Shown here: positions 26,166-35,515 of the stretch, in pieces
How positions within the stretch are numbered: the stretch's first letter is position 1
Layout: each line of letters begins with the position of its first letter
Assembly: GCF_019345465.1 (NCBI RefSeq)
Contig: NZ_JAHKRC010000002.1
Span: 124,001 to 188,000, forward strand
Length of the DNA: 64,000 nt
Source of the DNA: Pseudomonas sp. NKUCC02_KPG
Lineage (GTDB): Bacteria; Pseudomonadota; Gammaproteobacteria; Pseudomonadales; Pseudomonadaceae
Direction of reading: 5' to 3'
Translations under genes and position numbers: made by a program
The notes under the pieces: generated by a model
What the model saw: only the letters and a program-made list of their open reading frames with translations
The model's database searches: none
What the model was told of the DNA's origin: nothing

Positions 26166-26643
26166 TCGATGCCTCTCCCTTTGCCCACCCATTATCTATG
26201 GCCCACCTTGTCCCGCTGCTTTCAACAGCAGTGGGTCAAGCGCAGCCCGCGCCGTTACTGGGCTGTCCCACCGTCCCGCCTGTTAATGCCCCTCGCACAT
26301 GTGAGCGTAGCGGGCAGCAATACGCGCGCTTCACGCGCATGCGTGTTCTTAATAATCTTTCTATATACGAGGAAAAAGTAAAAGAAGTAGGACAGTGGGG
26401 CACAGCCTTTGATTTAGGCACTCTCCTTTGTCCCACCTTGATCTTGAACAGTGGGGCAGGACAGACAGCCTCCAAAAGCGCTAGCCGGGGTGATGTATTC
26501 GCCGACATTCGCCGGGCGTTCAGCTGCCTAACCCACTTATTCGCCGGTGGCATTAAAACCTGCTTGCTGCCAGTAAATTCCACCTGTAAAAAGTAGTCAT
26601 CTTCGATAGGTGCGACCGCAGAGAGCGGCCGACACCCACCACT
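26166..26643. other. Gene-poor stretch with repeated TGTCCCAC motifs
   Basis: No convincing gene. A frame from GTG 26162 to 26596 is open but low-complexity and is not supported. The words TGTCCC/GTCCCAC and the inverse GTGGGGCA recur near 26209, 26264, 26271, 26394, 26420 and 26452. The last two form an inverted pair about 14 bases apart. It lies right after the replication genes, so an origin or a relic is possible. Confidence 0.35.
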
Positions 26644-26670
26644 AAACCCGGCCATTGCGCCGGGTTTTTT
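26644..26670 (+). terminator. Rho-independent terminator before the holin gene
   Basis: AAACCCGGC (26644-26652) pairs with GCCGGGTTT (26659-26667) around CATTGC, and a T-run follows. It ends the early/replication transcript 18 bases before the holin start. Confidence 0.9.
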
Positions 26671-26687
26671 GCGTTTAGGGGCAGGCA

Positions 26688-27032
26688 ATGACAACAGAGC
26701 AACAAGCGTTAGCGGATATGCCGATCTGGCTGGTGATTGCACTGTCCTTGATCGGTGGGGTGTCGGGTGAGATGTGGCGAGCGGACAAGGATGGTGCCCG
26801 GGGTTGGTCACTGGTGCGGCGTCTTGCCTTGCGGTCAGGTGCCTGTATCGGCTGCGGGTTGTCCACGATGATGCTGTTGCATGCCAACGGCGTATCAATC
26901 TGGGCGTCATCGGCGGTGGGCTGCCTCACGGCGATGGCCGGGGCAGACGTTGCCATCGGCCTTTACGAGCGCTGGGCCGCTAAGCGCCTCGGGGTTTGTG
27001 AAACCCCACCCCGTTCCGACCAATCAGAATAA
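26688..27032 (+). CDS. Putative phage holin
   Basis: A 114-residue membrane protein with about three hydrophobic helices (IWLVIALSLIGGVSGEM, ACIGCGLSTMMLL, SSAVGCLTAMAGADVAIGLY) and charged ends, as in LydA-type holins. Holins open the inner membrane at the end of infection. It lies before the terminase and far from the endolysin at 49078, an arrangement seen in other Pseudomonas prophages. Confidence 0.7.
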   Translation: MTTEQQALADMPIWLVIALSLIGGVSGEMWRADKDGARGWSLVRRLALRSGACIGCGLSTMMLLHANGVSIWASSAVGCLTAMAGADVAIGLYERWAAKRLGVCETPPRSDQSE

Positions 27033-27130
27033 TTCTCGTCTCTCAAATTCTACCGGGGACCCTGGGGAATTTCCGGGGGTACGGGGCAGGAAACCCGCGG
27101 GAAAGCGTATCTGGCTGGCCTTCAAACTTA

Positions 27131-27175
27131 GTTAACTGCGGTTAACAGTTAACTGCCTGTATTCATTGGGTTAAC
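27131..27175. repeat. Cluster of four GTTAAC sites before the terminase genes
   Basis: The palindrome GTTAAC occurs at 27131, 27141, 27148 and 27170, directly upstream of the small terminase start at 27189. The spacing differs from the 19-bp CI operators. The cluster may be a binding site for the small terminase (cos/pac region) or a late-promoter control site. Confidence 0.6.
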
Positions 27176-27188
27176 TGGTAGTTCAATC

Positions 27189-27794
27189 ATGGAATATTTG
27201 AGCAAGTCGGCTTATGCCGCGAGTCGTAATTGGTCGAAACCCTGGGTGTCTAAGCTCGCTAAACAAGGGCGGTTGGTATTGAACGCGGCAGGTCTGGTCG
27301 ATGTTGCTGCAACCAATGCCCTGATCGATAAAACCAGCGACCCAAGCAAAGCCGGCGTTACTGTCCGGCATGAGCAAGAACGAGTCAGCAAAGGTCACCC
27401 ATCGGCTGAGCCTTTGGGCCCCTCCGCGTTTTTACAGGCTGCGCCACTCAGCCTTTCTGAGCCATCGGACCTCAAGCCCGACTTTCAAAAGGCTCGCGCC
27501 CGGCGTGAACACTTTAACGCCATGACCGTAGAAGCAGACTTCTACAAAAATCAGGGCACGCTGGTGGAAATGTCGGACGTGGACGAGGCTGCTTATGCCA
27601 CTGGGCGGCTTCTACGCGATTTGCTGTTGGCGGTGCCGACGCAGATCGCGCCGGAGCTTGCGGCAATGAGCGACGCATGGGGAGTAGAAAAACACCTGCT
27701 GGCCTCAATCCGACGCGCTCTTGAGGATGCAGAGCGCATCTCTAGTGCCGACCTTCGGCATTCCTTGTCAATCAAGAAGGACAACAATGGTTAG
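27189..27794 (+). CDS. Terminase small subunit (Nu1-like)
   Basis: A 201-residue DNA-packaging protein. The N-terminal winged helix-turn-helix (EYLSKSAYAASRNWSKPWVS) would recognise the packaging site. The C-terminal helical part (LLRDLLLAVPTQIAPELAAM) would bind the large subunit. It overlaps the large subunit gene by 8 bases. No strong ribosome site; the start is taken from the family pattern. Confidence 0.8.
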   Translation: MEYLSKSAYAASRNWSKPWVSKLAKQGRLVLNAAGLVDVAATNALIDKTSDPSKAGVTVRHEQERVSKGHPSAEPLGPSAFLQAAPLSLSEPSDLKPDFQKARARREHFNAMTVEADFYKNQGTLVEMSDVDEAAYATGRLLRDLLLAVPTQIAPELAAMSDAWGVEKHLLASIRRALEDAERISSADLRHSLSIKKDNNG

Positions 27795-29823
27795 TGATCA
27801 GCGTGGGGGCGAAGAGGTCTACCGCGAGGGCTACTTTCGTGGCCTGCGCCCAGAGCCAGAGCTGTGGGTCGATGAGTGGGCGGATCGTTACATGCGCATC
27901 CCTCAGAGCTCTGGTGCTGCCGAGCCTGGTCCATATCGTACTGAACGAACCCCATATGCGCGTGAGCCGATGCGCTGCCTGTCACCGTCACATCCATGCA
28001 AACGTGTGGTCACTATGGTGGCCTCACAGTTGATGAAAACCCAGATTGCCCTAAACTGGATCGGCGGCTGTATTCACATGGCTCCGGCTAACATTCTTCT
28101 TCTGGAGCCTACGCAGAAGCTGGCCCAGAGCGTTGCCGGACGCGTTGATCAGGCTGTGGAGGCCGTTCCTGAGCTGCGTGCAAGAGTCGTTGTACCGCGC
28201 TCTCGTAAGGGCACAAACACCTGGGAGAACAAGCAGTTTGAAGGTGGCCGGTTGTTCATCGCAACCGCTGGCTCATCGTCCAACCTGGCCGAGAAGTCAG
28301 TGCGTTATGTCTACGGCGATGAAGTAGATCGCTGGGAAATGGACATTGATAACGAAGGCGACCCAGTAAAGCTGGCAGAGGCTCGCGCTTCTACATTCGG
28401 CCGCAACGCCAAGTTTTACTTCTCCAGTTCACCCACGATCAAAGGTGCTTCGCGCATCGCTGACCTGTTCAAGATCAGTGACCAGCGTCACTACTACGTC
28501 CCATGCCCTCACTGTGGCCATATGCAGGTGCTTGAATGGGCCAACCTCAAGTGGGATGAAATCTATCGGTTGGTGCAGTACCTCTGCAGCGGTCCTGAGT
28601 GCGGCGCAATGATTGATGAGCACGCCAAGGCCAGCATGCTTTCTAAAGGCGAGTGGCGTTCCCACGCGCATGGCGATGGTGAAACAGTAGGCTTTCACCT
28701 CAATGCCCTTTATGCGCCTTTGGGCTGGACCAGTTGGGCGTCTTTGGCCAAGGATTTTGATGACGCCCTGGTCATGCAAAAACAAGGTGACCAGGCCACC
28801 ATGCAGGTGTTTTACAACACCAAACTTGCCCTGCCTTGGGACAACGCAATGGAGCAAACCAAAGCGGATGTCTTGCAGGCGCGTGCGCGTGCTGAGAATT
28901 ACGTGCTGGGAACTGTTCCTATTGGAGCATTGATGCTCACGGCGGCGGTGGATGTTCAGGGGAACCGCCTTGAACTCATCGTCATCGGTTGGGGTATGGG
29001 CATGGAGCGTTGGGTGATCGACCATCAGGTGATCATGGGTGACCCCTCTGACTCCAGAACCTGGGAAGTGCTAGATGACAAACTCAAAGTGCGCTATCGG
29101 CATGCGAGTGGTGTTGGCCTGGGTATTTTGGCCACTGCTGTGGACTCAGGCGGTCATCATACCCATGAGGTCTACCAGTTCTGCCGCATTCGTCGATGGC
29201 GCAACGTGTTCGCAGTCAAAGGAGATAGCCACTCCAGTAAAAACATTATTGCCCAGCGTCCTTCGCGGGTGGATGTGAACTGGCGCGGCAACATCGAAAA
29301 GAACGGTGCCGAGCTGTGGATGATAGGAACCGACACGGCCAAGGACTGGATCTATAACCGGTATCCGCTGGAGTCCGGCCCAGGTGCATTGCACTTTGCG
29401 AAAGACCTTCCGGACGACTTTTTCGCCCAGTGCGTAGCTGAGCGCAAGGTCGCACGCTACGTCAAAGGCAAACGTCGTGTTGAGTGGACCAAGAGCAAGT
29501 CTGAGCGTAACGAAGCTCTCGACTTGATGGTGTACGCCCTGGCAATGGCCGAGTACCTGGGACTGGGCCGTTATCACGAAAGCGACTGGGAGAAGGTTCG
29601 ACAATCGTTGATGCAGCATCATTTGTTTGAAGACAAAACGCTGCCTGCCGACGATGCCCATGTCGACCCCTCACCAGAGGACCCTGCAGCACCCCCTGTT
29701 GAAGTTGTGCAAATACTACCTTCTGCTCCGGCTGTAGTTGCACATCCGGTAACTACTCCTAAACCGGTCGCTGCAGCCCCGGCTCGCCGCGTCAGTCGAA
29801 GCGGCTATCTCAAGAGACGCTGA
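27787..29823 (+). CDS. Terminase large subunit (lambda gpA family)
   Basis: A 678-residue packaging motor. The ATPase half has the adenine/Walker A region VTMVASQLMKTQIALNW and LLLEPTQ, and a Walker B-like VYGDEVDRWE near 177. The nuclease half begins near 385 with AAVDVQGNRLELIVIGW and has TAVDSGGHHTHEVY. The C-terminus is Pro/Ala-rich and ends in SGYLKRR. ATG 27787 lies within the small subunit end. Confidence 0.93.
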   Translation: MVSDQRGGEEVYREGYFRGLRPEPELWVDEWADRYMRIPQSSGAAEPGPYRTERTPYAREPMRCLSPSHPCKRVVTMVASQLMKTQIALNWIGGCIHMAPANILLLEPTQKLAQSVAGRVDQAVEAVPELRARVVVPRSRKGTNTWENKQFEGGRLFIATAGSSSNLAEKSVRYVYGDEVDRWEMDIDNEGDPVKLAEARASTFGRNAKFYFSSSPTIKGASRIADLFKISDQRHYYVPCPHCGHMQVLEWANLKWDEIYRLVQYLCSGPECGAMIDEHAKASMLSKGEWRSHAHGDGETVGFHLNALYAPLGWTSWASLAKDFDDALVMQKQGDQATMQVFYNTKLALPWDNAMEQTKADVLQARARAENYVLGTVPIGALMLTAAVDVQGNRLELIVIGWGMGMERWVIDHQVIMGDPSDSRTWEVLDDKLKVRYRHASGVGLGILATAVDSGGHHTHEVYQFCRIRRWRNVFAVKGDSHSSKNIIAQRPSRVDVNWRGNIEKNGAELWMIGTDTAKDWIYNRYPLESGPGALHFAKDLPDDFFAQCVAERKVARYVKGKRRVEWTKSKSERNEALDLMVYALAMAEYLGLGRYHESDWEKVRQSLMQHHLFEDKTLPADDAHVDPSPEDPAAPPVEVVQILPSAPAVVAHPVTTPKPVAAAPARRVSRSGYLKRR

Positions 29824-29825
29824 TT

Positions 29826-30032
29826 ATGTCCTTTACCCAGAAGCACCTCGACGCGGTTGAGGCGGCCATCGCACGTGGCGAGAAAACCGTGCGCTATGCC
29901 GATCGCACCGTGGAGTACCGCACGGTGGATGAGCTGCTCAAAGCCCGCGATCAGATCCGCACTTCGCTGGTCGCGTCCGCTGGGCCACGTTCAAAAGTGG
30001 TGAGGCTTTACCACGGAGGCAAGGGACTCTAA
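29826..30032 (+). CDS. Head-tail joining protein (lambda gpW-like)
   Basis: A 68-residue basic protein. The helix SFTQKHLDAVEAAIARGEKT is followed by a beta hairpin VRYADRTVEYRTVDELLKAR, the gpW pattern. It shares a base with the portal start. In lambda, gpW fills the portal channel after packaging. Confidence 0.85.
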   Translation: MSFTQKHLDAVEAAIARGEKTVRYADRTVEYRTVDELLKARDQIRTSLVASAGPRSKVVRLYHGGKGL

Positions 30033-31516
30033 TGGCGCGCCAATATCCAACCCTGACTCGCAACGGCTTTTTACTGCCGGAGCGGATCAAAGCCAGTTAC
30101 GAAGGGGCCGGAGAGGGCAGGCGTTCGGCCAGTTGGGACGCCCCCGACATCGGCATCAACAGCATCAATACCCCGGCCTTGCGCAACCTGCGGGCACGTT
30201 CGCGGGCTGCAGTGCGCAACGACCCGTATGCGTTCAACGTTATCGACAAGCGTGTCAGCAACCTGATCGGTACTGGCATCACCCCTCGACCCAAGATCGA
30301 TGACGATGCCTTGCGCAAAGTGCAGCAGGAGTTGTGGGAGGACTGGGTCGATGAGTCGGACGCCGATGGCCTGACCGACTTCTACGGCCAGCAGGCATTG
30401 ATTGCCCGCACCGTCGAAACTGCCGGTGAATGCTTTGTGCGCTTGCGCCCACGCGGCCAGGATGAGGATCTGGCGGTACCGCTTCAGCTTCAGGTATTGG
30501 CCCCCGAGTTTGTACCCCATGACAAATTTGAGCCGGCCAAAAATGGCAACAGCATCCGTGCCGGTATCGAATTCAACCCGGCTCACCAGCGCGTGGCGTA
30601 TCACATGTACCGGGTGCATCCCCGTGATGCGTCGTCGCTAAACGCCGGTTACAACCAGTTGGTGCGGGTTCCGGCCGAGCAGGTGCTGCATATCTTTGAG
30701 CCCGTCGAGCCTGGCCAGTTGCGCGGGGTGCCGCGATTGGCACCAGTACTCAAGCGCTTGCGCAGCCTGGACAACTACGACGACGCGGTGCTGTTTCGTC
30801 AGGAGGTGGCCAACCTGTTTGCCGGCTTTATCAGCAGGCCGCCGCCGGAGGGCAGGCAGCTTGCGCTCGACCCGGTGACCGGCCAGCCCTTCAACGATGA
30901 CCGTGACGGTTTTACCCCGATGGTCGCGCTGGAACCCGGCACCATGCAGGAACTGGGGCCCGGTGAAGAGGTGGAGTTTTCCAAACCACCGGACGCCGGC
31001 AACAACTACCCGGACTTTATGCGGCAGCAATTGATGGCCGCTGCCGCCGGTACCGGCACACCCTACGAAATCCTCACAGGCGATATGCGCGAGGTTAACG
31101 ACCGGGCGCTACGGGTGGTGCTCAACGAGTTCCGCCGTCGCCTGGAACAACTGCAGTTCGGGGTGTACGTGCACCAGTTGTGTCGCCCAGTGCGGGCCGC
31201 CTGGATGGACATGGCGGTGTTGGCCGGGCGCCTGAAGCTGGACGATTACGCGCAACGGCGCCGCGAATACCTGCGCACCCGCTGGGTACCGCAGGGCTGG
31301 GCCTACATCCAGCCGGTGCAAGACATTCAGGCGCGGATGATGGAGGTCAACGCGGGCTTTAACTCTCGCAGCGAAATGGTCCTGCGTTCGGGCTATGACG
31401 CCGAAACCGTCGACGCTGAAAACGCTGCCGATCAGGCCCGTGCCCAAAAGCTGGGCCTCAACTACAAAACGCTCGTCGACCAGCCTGAACCGGCCGCTGA
31501 CAAGGAGACACCATGA
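30032..31516 (+). CDS. Portal protein (lambda gpB family)
   Basis: A 494-residue dodecameric ring protein at the capsid vertex. It starts with LTRNGFLLPERIKASYEGA, then LRARSRAAVRNDPYAFNVID, a pattern shared by lambda-type portals. A central clip/stem part with HIFEPVEPGQLRGVP and a C-terminal helical crown follow. It overlaps the protease gene by 4 bases. Confidence 0.93.
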   Translation: MARQYPTLTRNGFLLPERIKASYEGAGEGRRSASWDAPDIGINSINTPALRNLRARSRAAVRNDPYAFNVIDKRVSNLIGTGITPRPKIDDDALRKVQQELWEDWVDESDADGLTDFYGQQALIARTVETAGECFVRLRPRGQDEDLAVPLQLQVLAPEFVPHDKFEPAKNGNSIRAGIEFNPAHQRVAYHMYRVHPRDASSLNAGYNQLVRVPAEQVLHIFEPVEPGQLRGVPRLAPVLKRLRSLDNYDDAVLFRQEVANLFAGFISRPPPEGRQLALDPVTGQPFNDDRDGFTPMVALEPGTMQELGPGEEVEFSKPPDAGNNYPDFMRQQLMAAAAGTGTPYEILTGDMREVNDRALRVVLNEFRRRLEQLQFGVYVHQLCRPVRAAWMDMAVLAGRLKLDDYAQRRREYLRTRWVPQGWAYIQPVQDIQARMMEVNAGFNSRSEMVLRSGYDAETVDAENAADQARAQKLGLNYKTLVDQPEPAADKETP

Positions 31517-32646
31517 TCAAGCAGCACCTACTACGGATTTTCAACAAAGCCGGTGACCCACCGGCGCCGCAGAACAAACACTGGTACAGCCTGAAAGCCA
31601 GCGGCGAGGCTGAGACCCGCAGCATCGAGGTCTACGTCTACGGCGAGATCGGCACCTGGGGCATCACTGCCAACCAGTTTGTCCGCGACCTTGCAGCACT
31701 CGATGATGGTGTGTCGCCAATCGTGGTGGCATTCAACAGCGTCGGTGGTGACTTGTTTGACGGCCTGGCCATTCACAACGCCCTGTCGCGGCTGGGCGAG
31801 CGTTGCACCGGCCGGGTCGATGCCTTGGCAGCCAGCGCGGCCAGTGTCGCGGTGTGCGGCGCGCACAAGGTCGTGATCGCGTCCAATGCCATGCTGATGA
31901 TCCACAACCCGTGGACCTACGCCTCCGGCGATGCCGAGGACTTGCGTAAAGTCGCCACGGCGCTGGATCAAGCAATGGAGGCCATCATCGCGGCCTACAA
32001 AGCCAAGGCGCCGAACATAGACGAGGTCGAGTTGCGACGCCTAGTCAATGCCGAAACATGGCTCACGGCAAGTGAGGCGGTGGCCTTGGGCCTGGCCGAC
32101 GAAGTGGGCGAGGGCGTCACGGTCAAAGCCTGCCTCGGCCAGGGCGGTGCGTTGCAGCGTTACCAGCATGCACCGCAAGCGTTGCTGGCCCAGCTGGAGG
32201 AACCGCCTGAGCCGGAACCTACCCCGGAACCTGTGAAACCAGAACCGGAAAATCCGCCCATCGTCGATTCGGCCAAGCTGGCTTTATTGATCACACAGAG
32301 CTGCAACACGGCCGGTATCAGCAACCTGATCGAATCTCTGATCAGCACCACCAAACTGGCCGATGAGGCTACGGTTAATGCCGCGCTCACCAACGCTAAG
32401 GCCGTGCGCGACCTGTGCGTGGCGGCGCGCTTGCCGGAGTTCACCCAGCAGTTTGTTTCCGCAGGACTGACGGTCGAAGCGGTGCGCGGTCGGCTGTTCG
32501 ACAAACTGGTCAGTGGCGGCGGGTTTGAAATCGATAACAGCCTGCCGATCAACGATGACCCGGCGCCGAAAACCCAGGCCAAACAGCCTGACACCAACGC
32601 CATTTATGCGGCCCGTCGCGCCGCCCAGACAGGGGTAAAAGCATGA
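31513..32646 (+). CDS. Head maturation protease, ClpP-like (gpC-type)
   Basis: A 377-residue protein. The N-terminal S14/ClpP-like domain has GGDLFDGLAIHNAL, the nucleophile Ser in DALAASAASVA near residue 108 and the His in MLMIHNPWTYASGD near 132. The Pro/Glu-rich linker (PEPEPTPEPVKPEPE) leads to a helical C-terminus that may act as internal scaffold, as in lambda C/Nu3. It lies between portal and decoration genes and overlaps both by 4 bases. Confidence 0.9.
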   Translation: MIKQHLLRIFNKAGDPPAPQNKHWYSLKASGEAETRSIEVYVYGEIGTWGITANQFVRDLAALDDGVSPIVVAFNSVGGDLFDGLAIHNALSRLGERCTGRVDALAASAASVAVCGAHKVVIASNAMLMIHNPWTYASGDAEDLRKVATALDQAMEAIIAAYKAKAPNIDEVELRRLVNAETWLTASEAVALGLADEVGEGVTVKACLGQGGALQRYQHAPQALLAQLEEPPEPEPTPEPVKPEPENPPIVDSAKLALLITQSCNTAGISNLIESLISTTKLADEATVNAALTNAKAVRDLCVAARLPEFTQQFVSAGLTVEAVRGRLFDKLVSGGGFEIDNSLPINDDPAPKTQAKQPDTNAIYAARRAAQTGVKA

Positions 32647-32987
32647 CTATTAAAAAAGAGCCGATGCACGCGGGTGAGTTCCTGCTGTCTGAAGGAGCTG
32701 GAAACATTTCCCGCGAAGCCATCAACGTCGCGGCAGGACCGGCGCTGTATCCCGGGCAAGTCCTTGGGCTGGTGACCGCTTCGGGCGAATTCGCACCGTA
32801 TGAGGCGACTGCTGAAGACGGTACCCAAAACGCCGTGGCCATCTTGTACGGCCCGCTGGGCGAATCCGACATCGTGCGTCGTGGCCGCGCTGTGGTGCGC
32901 CTTGCCGAAGTCAGTGAAGCCCACCTGACCGGCCTAGATCTGGAGGGTGAGAAATCGCTGGCTGAACATTTTGTGATCGTGCGTTAA
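32643..32987 (+). CDS. Head decoration protein (lambda gpD-like)
   Basis: A 114-residue beta-rich protein. The start MTIKKEPMHAGEFLLSEG and the QVLGLVTASGEFAPYEATAE stretch fit the capsid-stabilising gpD trimers. It precedes the major capsid gene as in lambda; a terminator-like hairpin lies between them. Confidence 0.88.
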   Translation: MTIKKEPMHAGEFLLSEGAGNISREAINVAAGPALYPGQVLGLVTASGEFAPYEATAEDGTQNAVAILYGPLGESDIVRRGRAVVRLAEVSEAHLTGLDLEGEKSLAEHFVIVR

Positions 32988-33007
32988 GCCGACCGCCCCT
33001 TCATCGC

Positions 33008-33031
33008 ACCCCGCCATTGAGCGGGGTTTTT
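33008..33031 (+). terminator. Hairpin with T-run between decoration and capsid genes
   Basis: ACCCCGC pairs with GCGGGGT around CATTGA, followed by five Ts. Inside a late operon it may work as an attenuator that tunes the amounts of gpD and capsid protein; antitermination would read through it. Confidence 0.75.
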
Positions 33032-33050
33032 ACATTCTGGAGAGTCCCCA

Positions 33051-34046
33051 ATGGCCGACATCGCCATCTTTGACGACGAAGCGTTTTCTGTTTCCTCGCT
33101 GACCGCTGCCATCAACGAACAGCAATATTTGCCCGGGCGCCTGAGCAGCCTTGGCCTGTTTCAGGAAGAGGGCATCACCACCCTGACCGTGCAGATCGAA
33201 AAAGACGGTGACACCCTGGCTCTGGTACCGGCCGGTGAGCGCGGGACTTCGGGTCTGGTCGTGGGTGCCAGCAAGCGCACCTTGATCCCGTTCAACACCG
33301 TGCATTTGCCGGAGCGCTTCACCATTAAGGCGGATGAGATTCAAGGTATCCGGGCTTTCGGTACCCGCAGCGAATTGCAGGCCGTGCAGGACGTGGTCAA
33401 TGCACGCCTCTTGAAGGCCCGCCGCCAGTTGGACGTCACCCACGAATATCAGCGTATGGGCGCGTTGAATGGCCAGATTCTCGATGCAGACGGCACAACG
33501 GTGTTGCTCGATCTGTACAAGCGCTTTGGCGTTCAACGGCAAAAAATGTCGATGGGTTTGACCGTCGCGGACACAGACTTCCGCGTCAAATGCGGCGAAG
33601 CCTTGGACTTGCAGGAAGATGCGCTGGGCAGTGTCACCAGTACCGGTGCCCGGGCGTTCTGTGGCAAGAATTTCTGGAACAAGATGATGGGACTCAAGGC
33701 CATCAAGGACACCTATGTCAACTCGGCACAGGCTGCCGCGTTGCGTGGTGATGCCCGTGAGAGCTTCGAGTTCGGTGGCATTGTGTGGGAGCGCTACCGC
33801 GGCAAGGTCGCGGGTGTTGCGTTCGTCCATGACGACAAGGCACTGCTGATCCCTGAAGGCGTTCCGGACCTGTATATCTCTGCCTTCGCCCCGGCTGACT
33901 ATATGGAAACGGTCAACACCCAAGGCATTCCGTACTACAGCAAGATCGAGCCGATGGCCTTCAACAAGGGCATGGCCGGCGAAGCCCAGTCCAACCCGCT
34001 GCATATCTGCACCCGTCCACGCGCTCAGATCCTGCTGGAGCTGTAA
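33051..34046 (+). CDS. Major capsid protein (lambda gpE family)
   Basis: A 331-residue HK97-fold capsid protein. It starts MADIAIFDDEAFSVSSLTAA and contains TLTVQIEKDGDTLALVPAGE, RTLIPFNTVHLPER and the end FNKGMAGEAQSNPLHICTRP, all standing features of the gpE family. GGAGAG precedes the start. It should be the most abundant particle protein. Confidence 0.93.
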   Translation: MADIAIFDDEAFSVSSLTAAINEQQYLPGRLSSLGLFQEEGITTLTVQIEKDGDTLALVPAGERGTSGLVVGASKRTLIPFNTVHLPERFTIKADEIQGIRAFGTRSELQAVQDVVNARLLKARRQLDVTHEYQRMGALNGQILDADGTTVLLDLYKRFGVQRQKMSMGLTVADTDFRVKCGEALDLQEDALGSVTSTGARAFCGKNFWNKMMGLKAIKDTYVNSAQAAALRGDARESFEFGGIVWERYRGKVAGVAFVHDDKALLIPEGVPDLYISAFAPADYMETVNTQGIPYYSKIEPMAFNKGMAGEAQSNPLHICTRPRAQILLEL

Positions 34047-34048
34047 CC

Positions 34049-34369
34049 GTGGGCATTCGTGATCTGGTGGCCGATATCGACAGCGTGATTTTCGATGTGC
34101 TGGGCGATAGTGCGCGTATCGAAGGTCGCGCCGAACCGGTGTTGGGGATGTTCTCGGCACCGTGGAAACAGCCGCAGATTGGTCGTCTCAACACCGGCCT
34201 TCGCGAACCGCACCTTGTGGTGCGGGTGGCGGACTCTGATGGCCTGAGCAAGGGATTGCTGGTCACCATCGATCTGCCCGATCTGGACGGTGGCGGCGAT
34301 TACGACCTGCTGCAGCTGGAGCCCAGCGGTGATGGGCTGGTGTCGCTGATCTTGAGGAAACGCGCATGA
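34049..34369 (+). CDS. Head-tail attachment protein (gpFII-like)
   Basis: A 106-residue protein starting at GTG 34049, 2 bases after the capsid stop. The beta-rich C-terminal part (LSKGLLVTIDLPDLDGGGDY) fits the small head-completion proteins related to lambda FII. It overlaps the next gene by 4 bases. Assignment rests on position and size. Confidence 0.7.
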   Translation: MGIRDLVADIDSVIFDVLGDSARIEGRAEPVLGMFSAPWKQPQIGRLNTGLREPHLVVRVADSDGLSKGLLVTIDLPDLDGGGDYDLLQLEPSGDGLVSLILRKRA

Positions 34370-35031
34370 GCATTGGTAGCTTCAGTGAGAATAGGGCCAG
34401 CAGTGGGATGTTCAATATTCAGGTCTCGGCCGAGGATGTGAAGGCATTTGCGGACTTGGCCACGTTGGTGCCAAAGGCTGCGGCTAACGCGCAACGCCGC
34501 GCTATCAACAAAACCCTGGGCTGGCTTGCTACACATATCGCCCGGGCCGTGGGCAAGCAGGAGCGGATCGCGGTCAAGGCGGTGCGGCAGCGTTTGCGCA
34601 GTTACCCGATCGCGGGCGGCGCGATGCGCGGCAAGCTCTGGTTCGGCATCAACCCGCTGGAAGCCAGTCGGAGTGGGCGTCCACGGCAGACCAAGGCCGG
34701 TGTGTCGGTGGGCAGTCGACGCTATCGCGGTGCCTTTTACAAAAAGGTGTACGGCAATCAGGCCGATATCTGGATTCGTACCGCCAGTAAGCATTTTGAC
34801 CGAGCCGATTACCCCGACAGTGAAGTCACTTCGAGCAAGGGTGACAGCTCGGGCTGGATTGCTGAAAACACTGACCGTTATCCACTGGCCAAGGCCAAGA
34901 TTTCGCTCGACTCGGTGCGACCTCACTTCGAAGCCTGGAGCCGCAAGGCCGATGAGCGCTTGCTGCAAATCCTCCGGCAGGAAATGAACTTTGAGCTACA
35001 GAAATACCTGAAGGGGACACGCCGTGTCTGA
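34366..35031 (+). CDS. Minor tail protein Z-like / tail completion protein
   Basis: A 221-residue basic protein. The stretch AAANAQRRAINKTLGWLATH and the helical end FEAWSRKADERLLQILRQE match the gpZ family that caps or joins the tail to the head. It overlaps its neighbours on both sides, as expected for neck proteins. Confidence 0.75.
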   Translation: MSIGSFSENRASSGMFNIQVSAEDVKAFADLATLVPKAAANAQRRAINKTLGWLATHIARAVGKQERIAVKAVRQRLRSYPIAGGAMRGKLWFGINPLEASRSGRPRQTKAGVSVGSRRYRGAFYKKVYGNQADIWIRTASKHFDRADYPDSEVTSSKGDSSGWIAENTDRYPLAKAKISLDSVRPHFEAWSRKADERLLQILRQEMNFELQKYLKGTRRV

Positions 35032-35515
35032 GCAGCCGTTTAGCCTCGACCTGTTGTATCAAACCATTGAACAGCATTTGCTAGAGAAGCTGTCAGGTGT
35101 CCAGTTGGTCCGCTTCTGGCCTGACATCGAGCAGCATATCCCGCTGCCGGCAGTGTTTCTCGACATCGCCGAGATTGAGCCCGGTACCGATATCGGCACA
35201 GGGGAAAGCACCCTGAACGTCACCTTTGAAGCACGAGTGATTGTCGACGTGATCCGCGATCAGCATTACCAGCAGGCCATTCATCTGGCCACGCAACTGG
35301 CGGTGTTATTGCGCACCCAGACGTGGGGCCTAGCGGTCGAGCCTGCCGAGTTCAAGCGTTCGACCCAAGACTGGACCCGTCCGGAGCTGGATGGCTATAC
35401 CGTTTGGCTGGTGGAGTGGACGCAGACGATTTACCTCGGTGAAACGGAATGGCTGTGGCCCGACGAGCCGCCCGGTTCATTGGTGTTCAGTGTGGGCGAT
35501 GAGGTTGATCCGTGA
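35024..35515 (+). CDS. Tail completion/terminator protein (Gp37-like)
   Basis: A 163-residue protein resembling the Mu-type gp37/DUF1834 tail terminators: the helix LLYQTIEQHLLEKLSGVQLV, then VTFEARVIVDVIRDQHYQQ and a Trp-rich C-terminus (WTQTIYLGETEWLWPDE). It lies between neck and baseplate genes and shares bases with both neighbours. Confidence 0.7.
   Translation: MSEQPFSLDLLYQTIEQHLLEKLSGVQLVRFWPDIEQHIPLPAVFLDIAEIEPGTDIGTGESTLNVTFEARVIVDVIRDQHYQQAIHLATQLAVLLRTQTWGLAVEPAEFKRSTQDWTRPELDGYTVWLVEWTQTIYLGETEWLWPDEPPGSLVFSVGDEVDP

Noticed and set aside
26162..26596. 144-codon frame starting at a GTG that overlaps the Q-like stop
   Set aside because: Composition is low-complexity, no domain is visible, and frames in several registers are open here; the repeats explain the stretch better.
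33030..34160. 376-codon minus-strand frame over the major capsid gene
   Set aside because: Shadow of the capsid gene, without ribosome site or domain.
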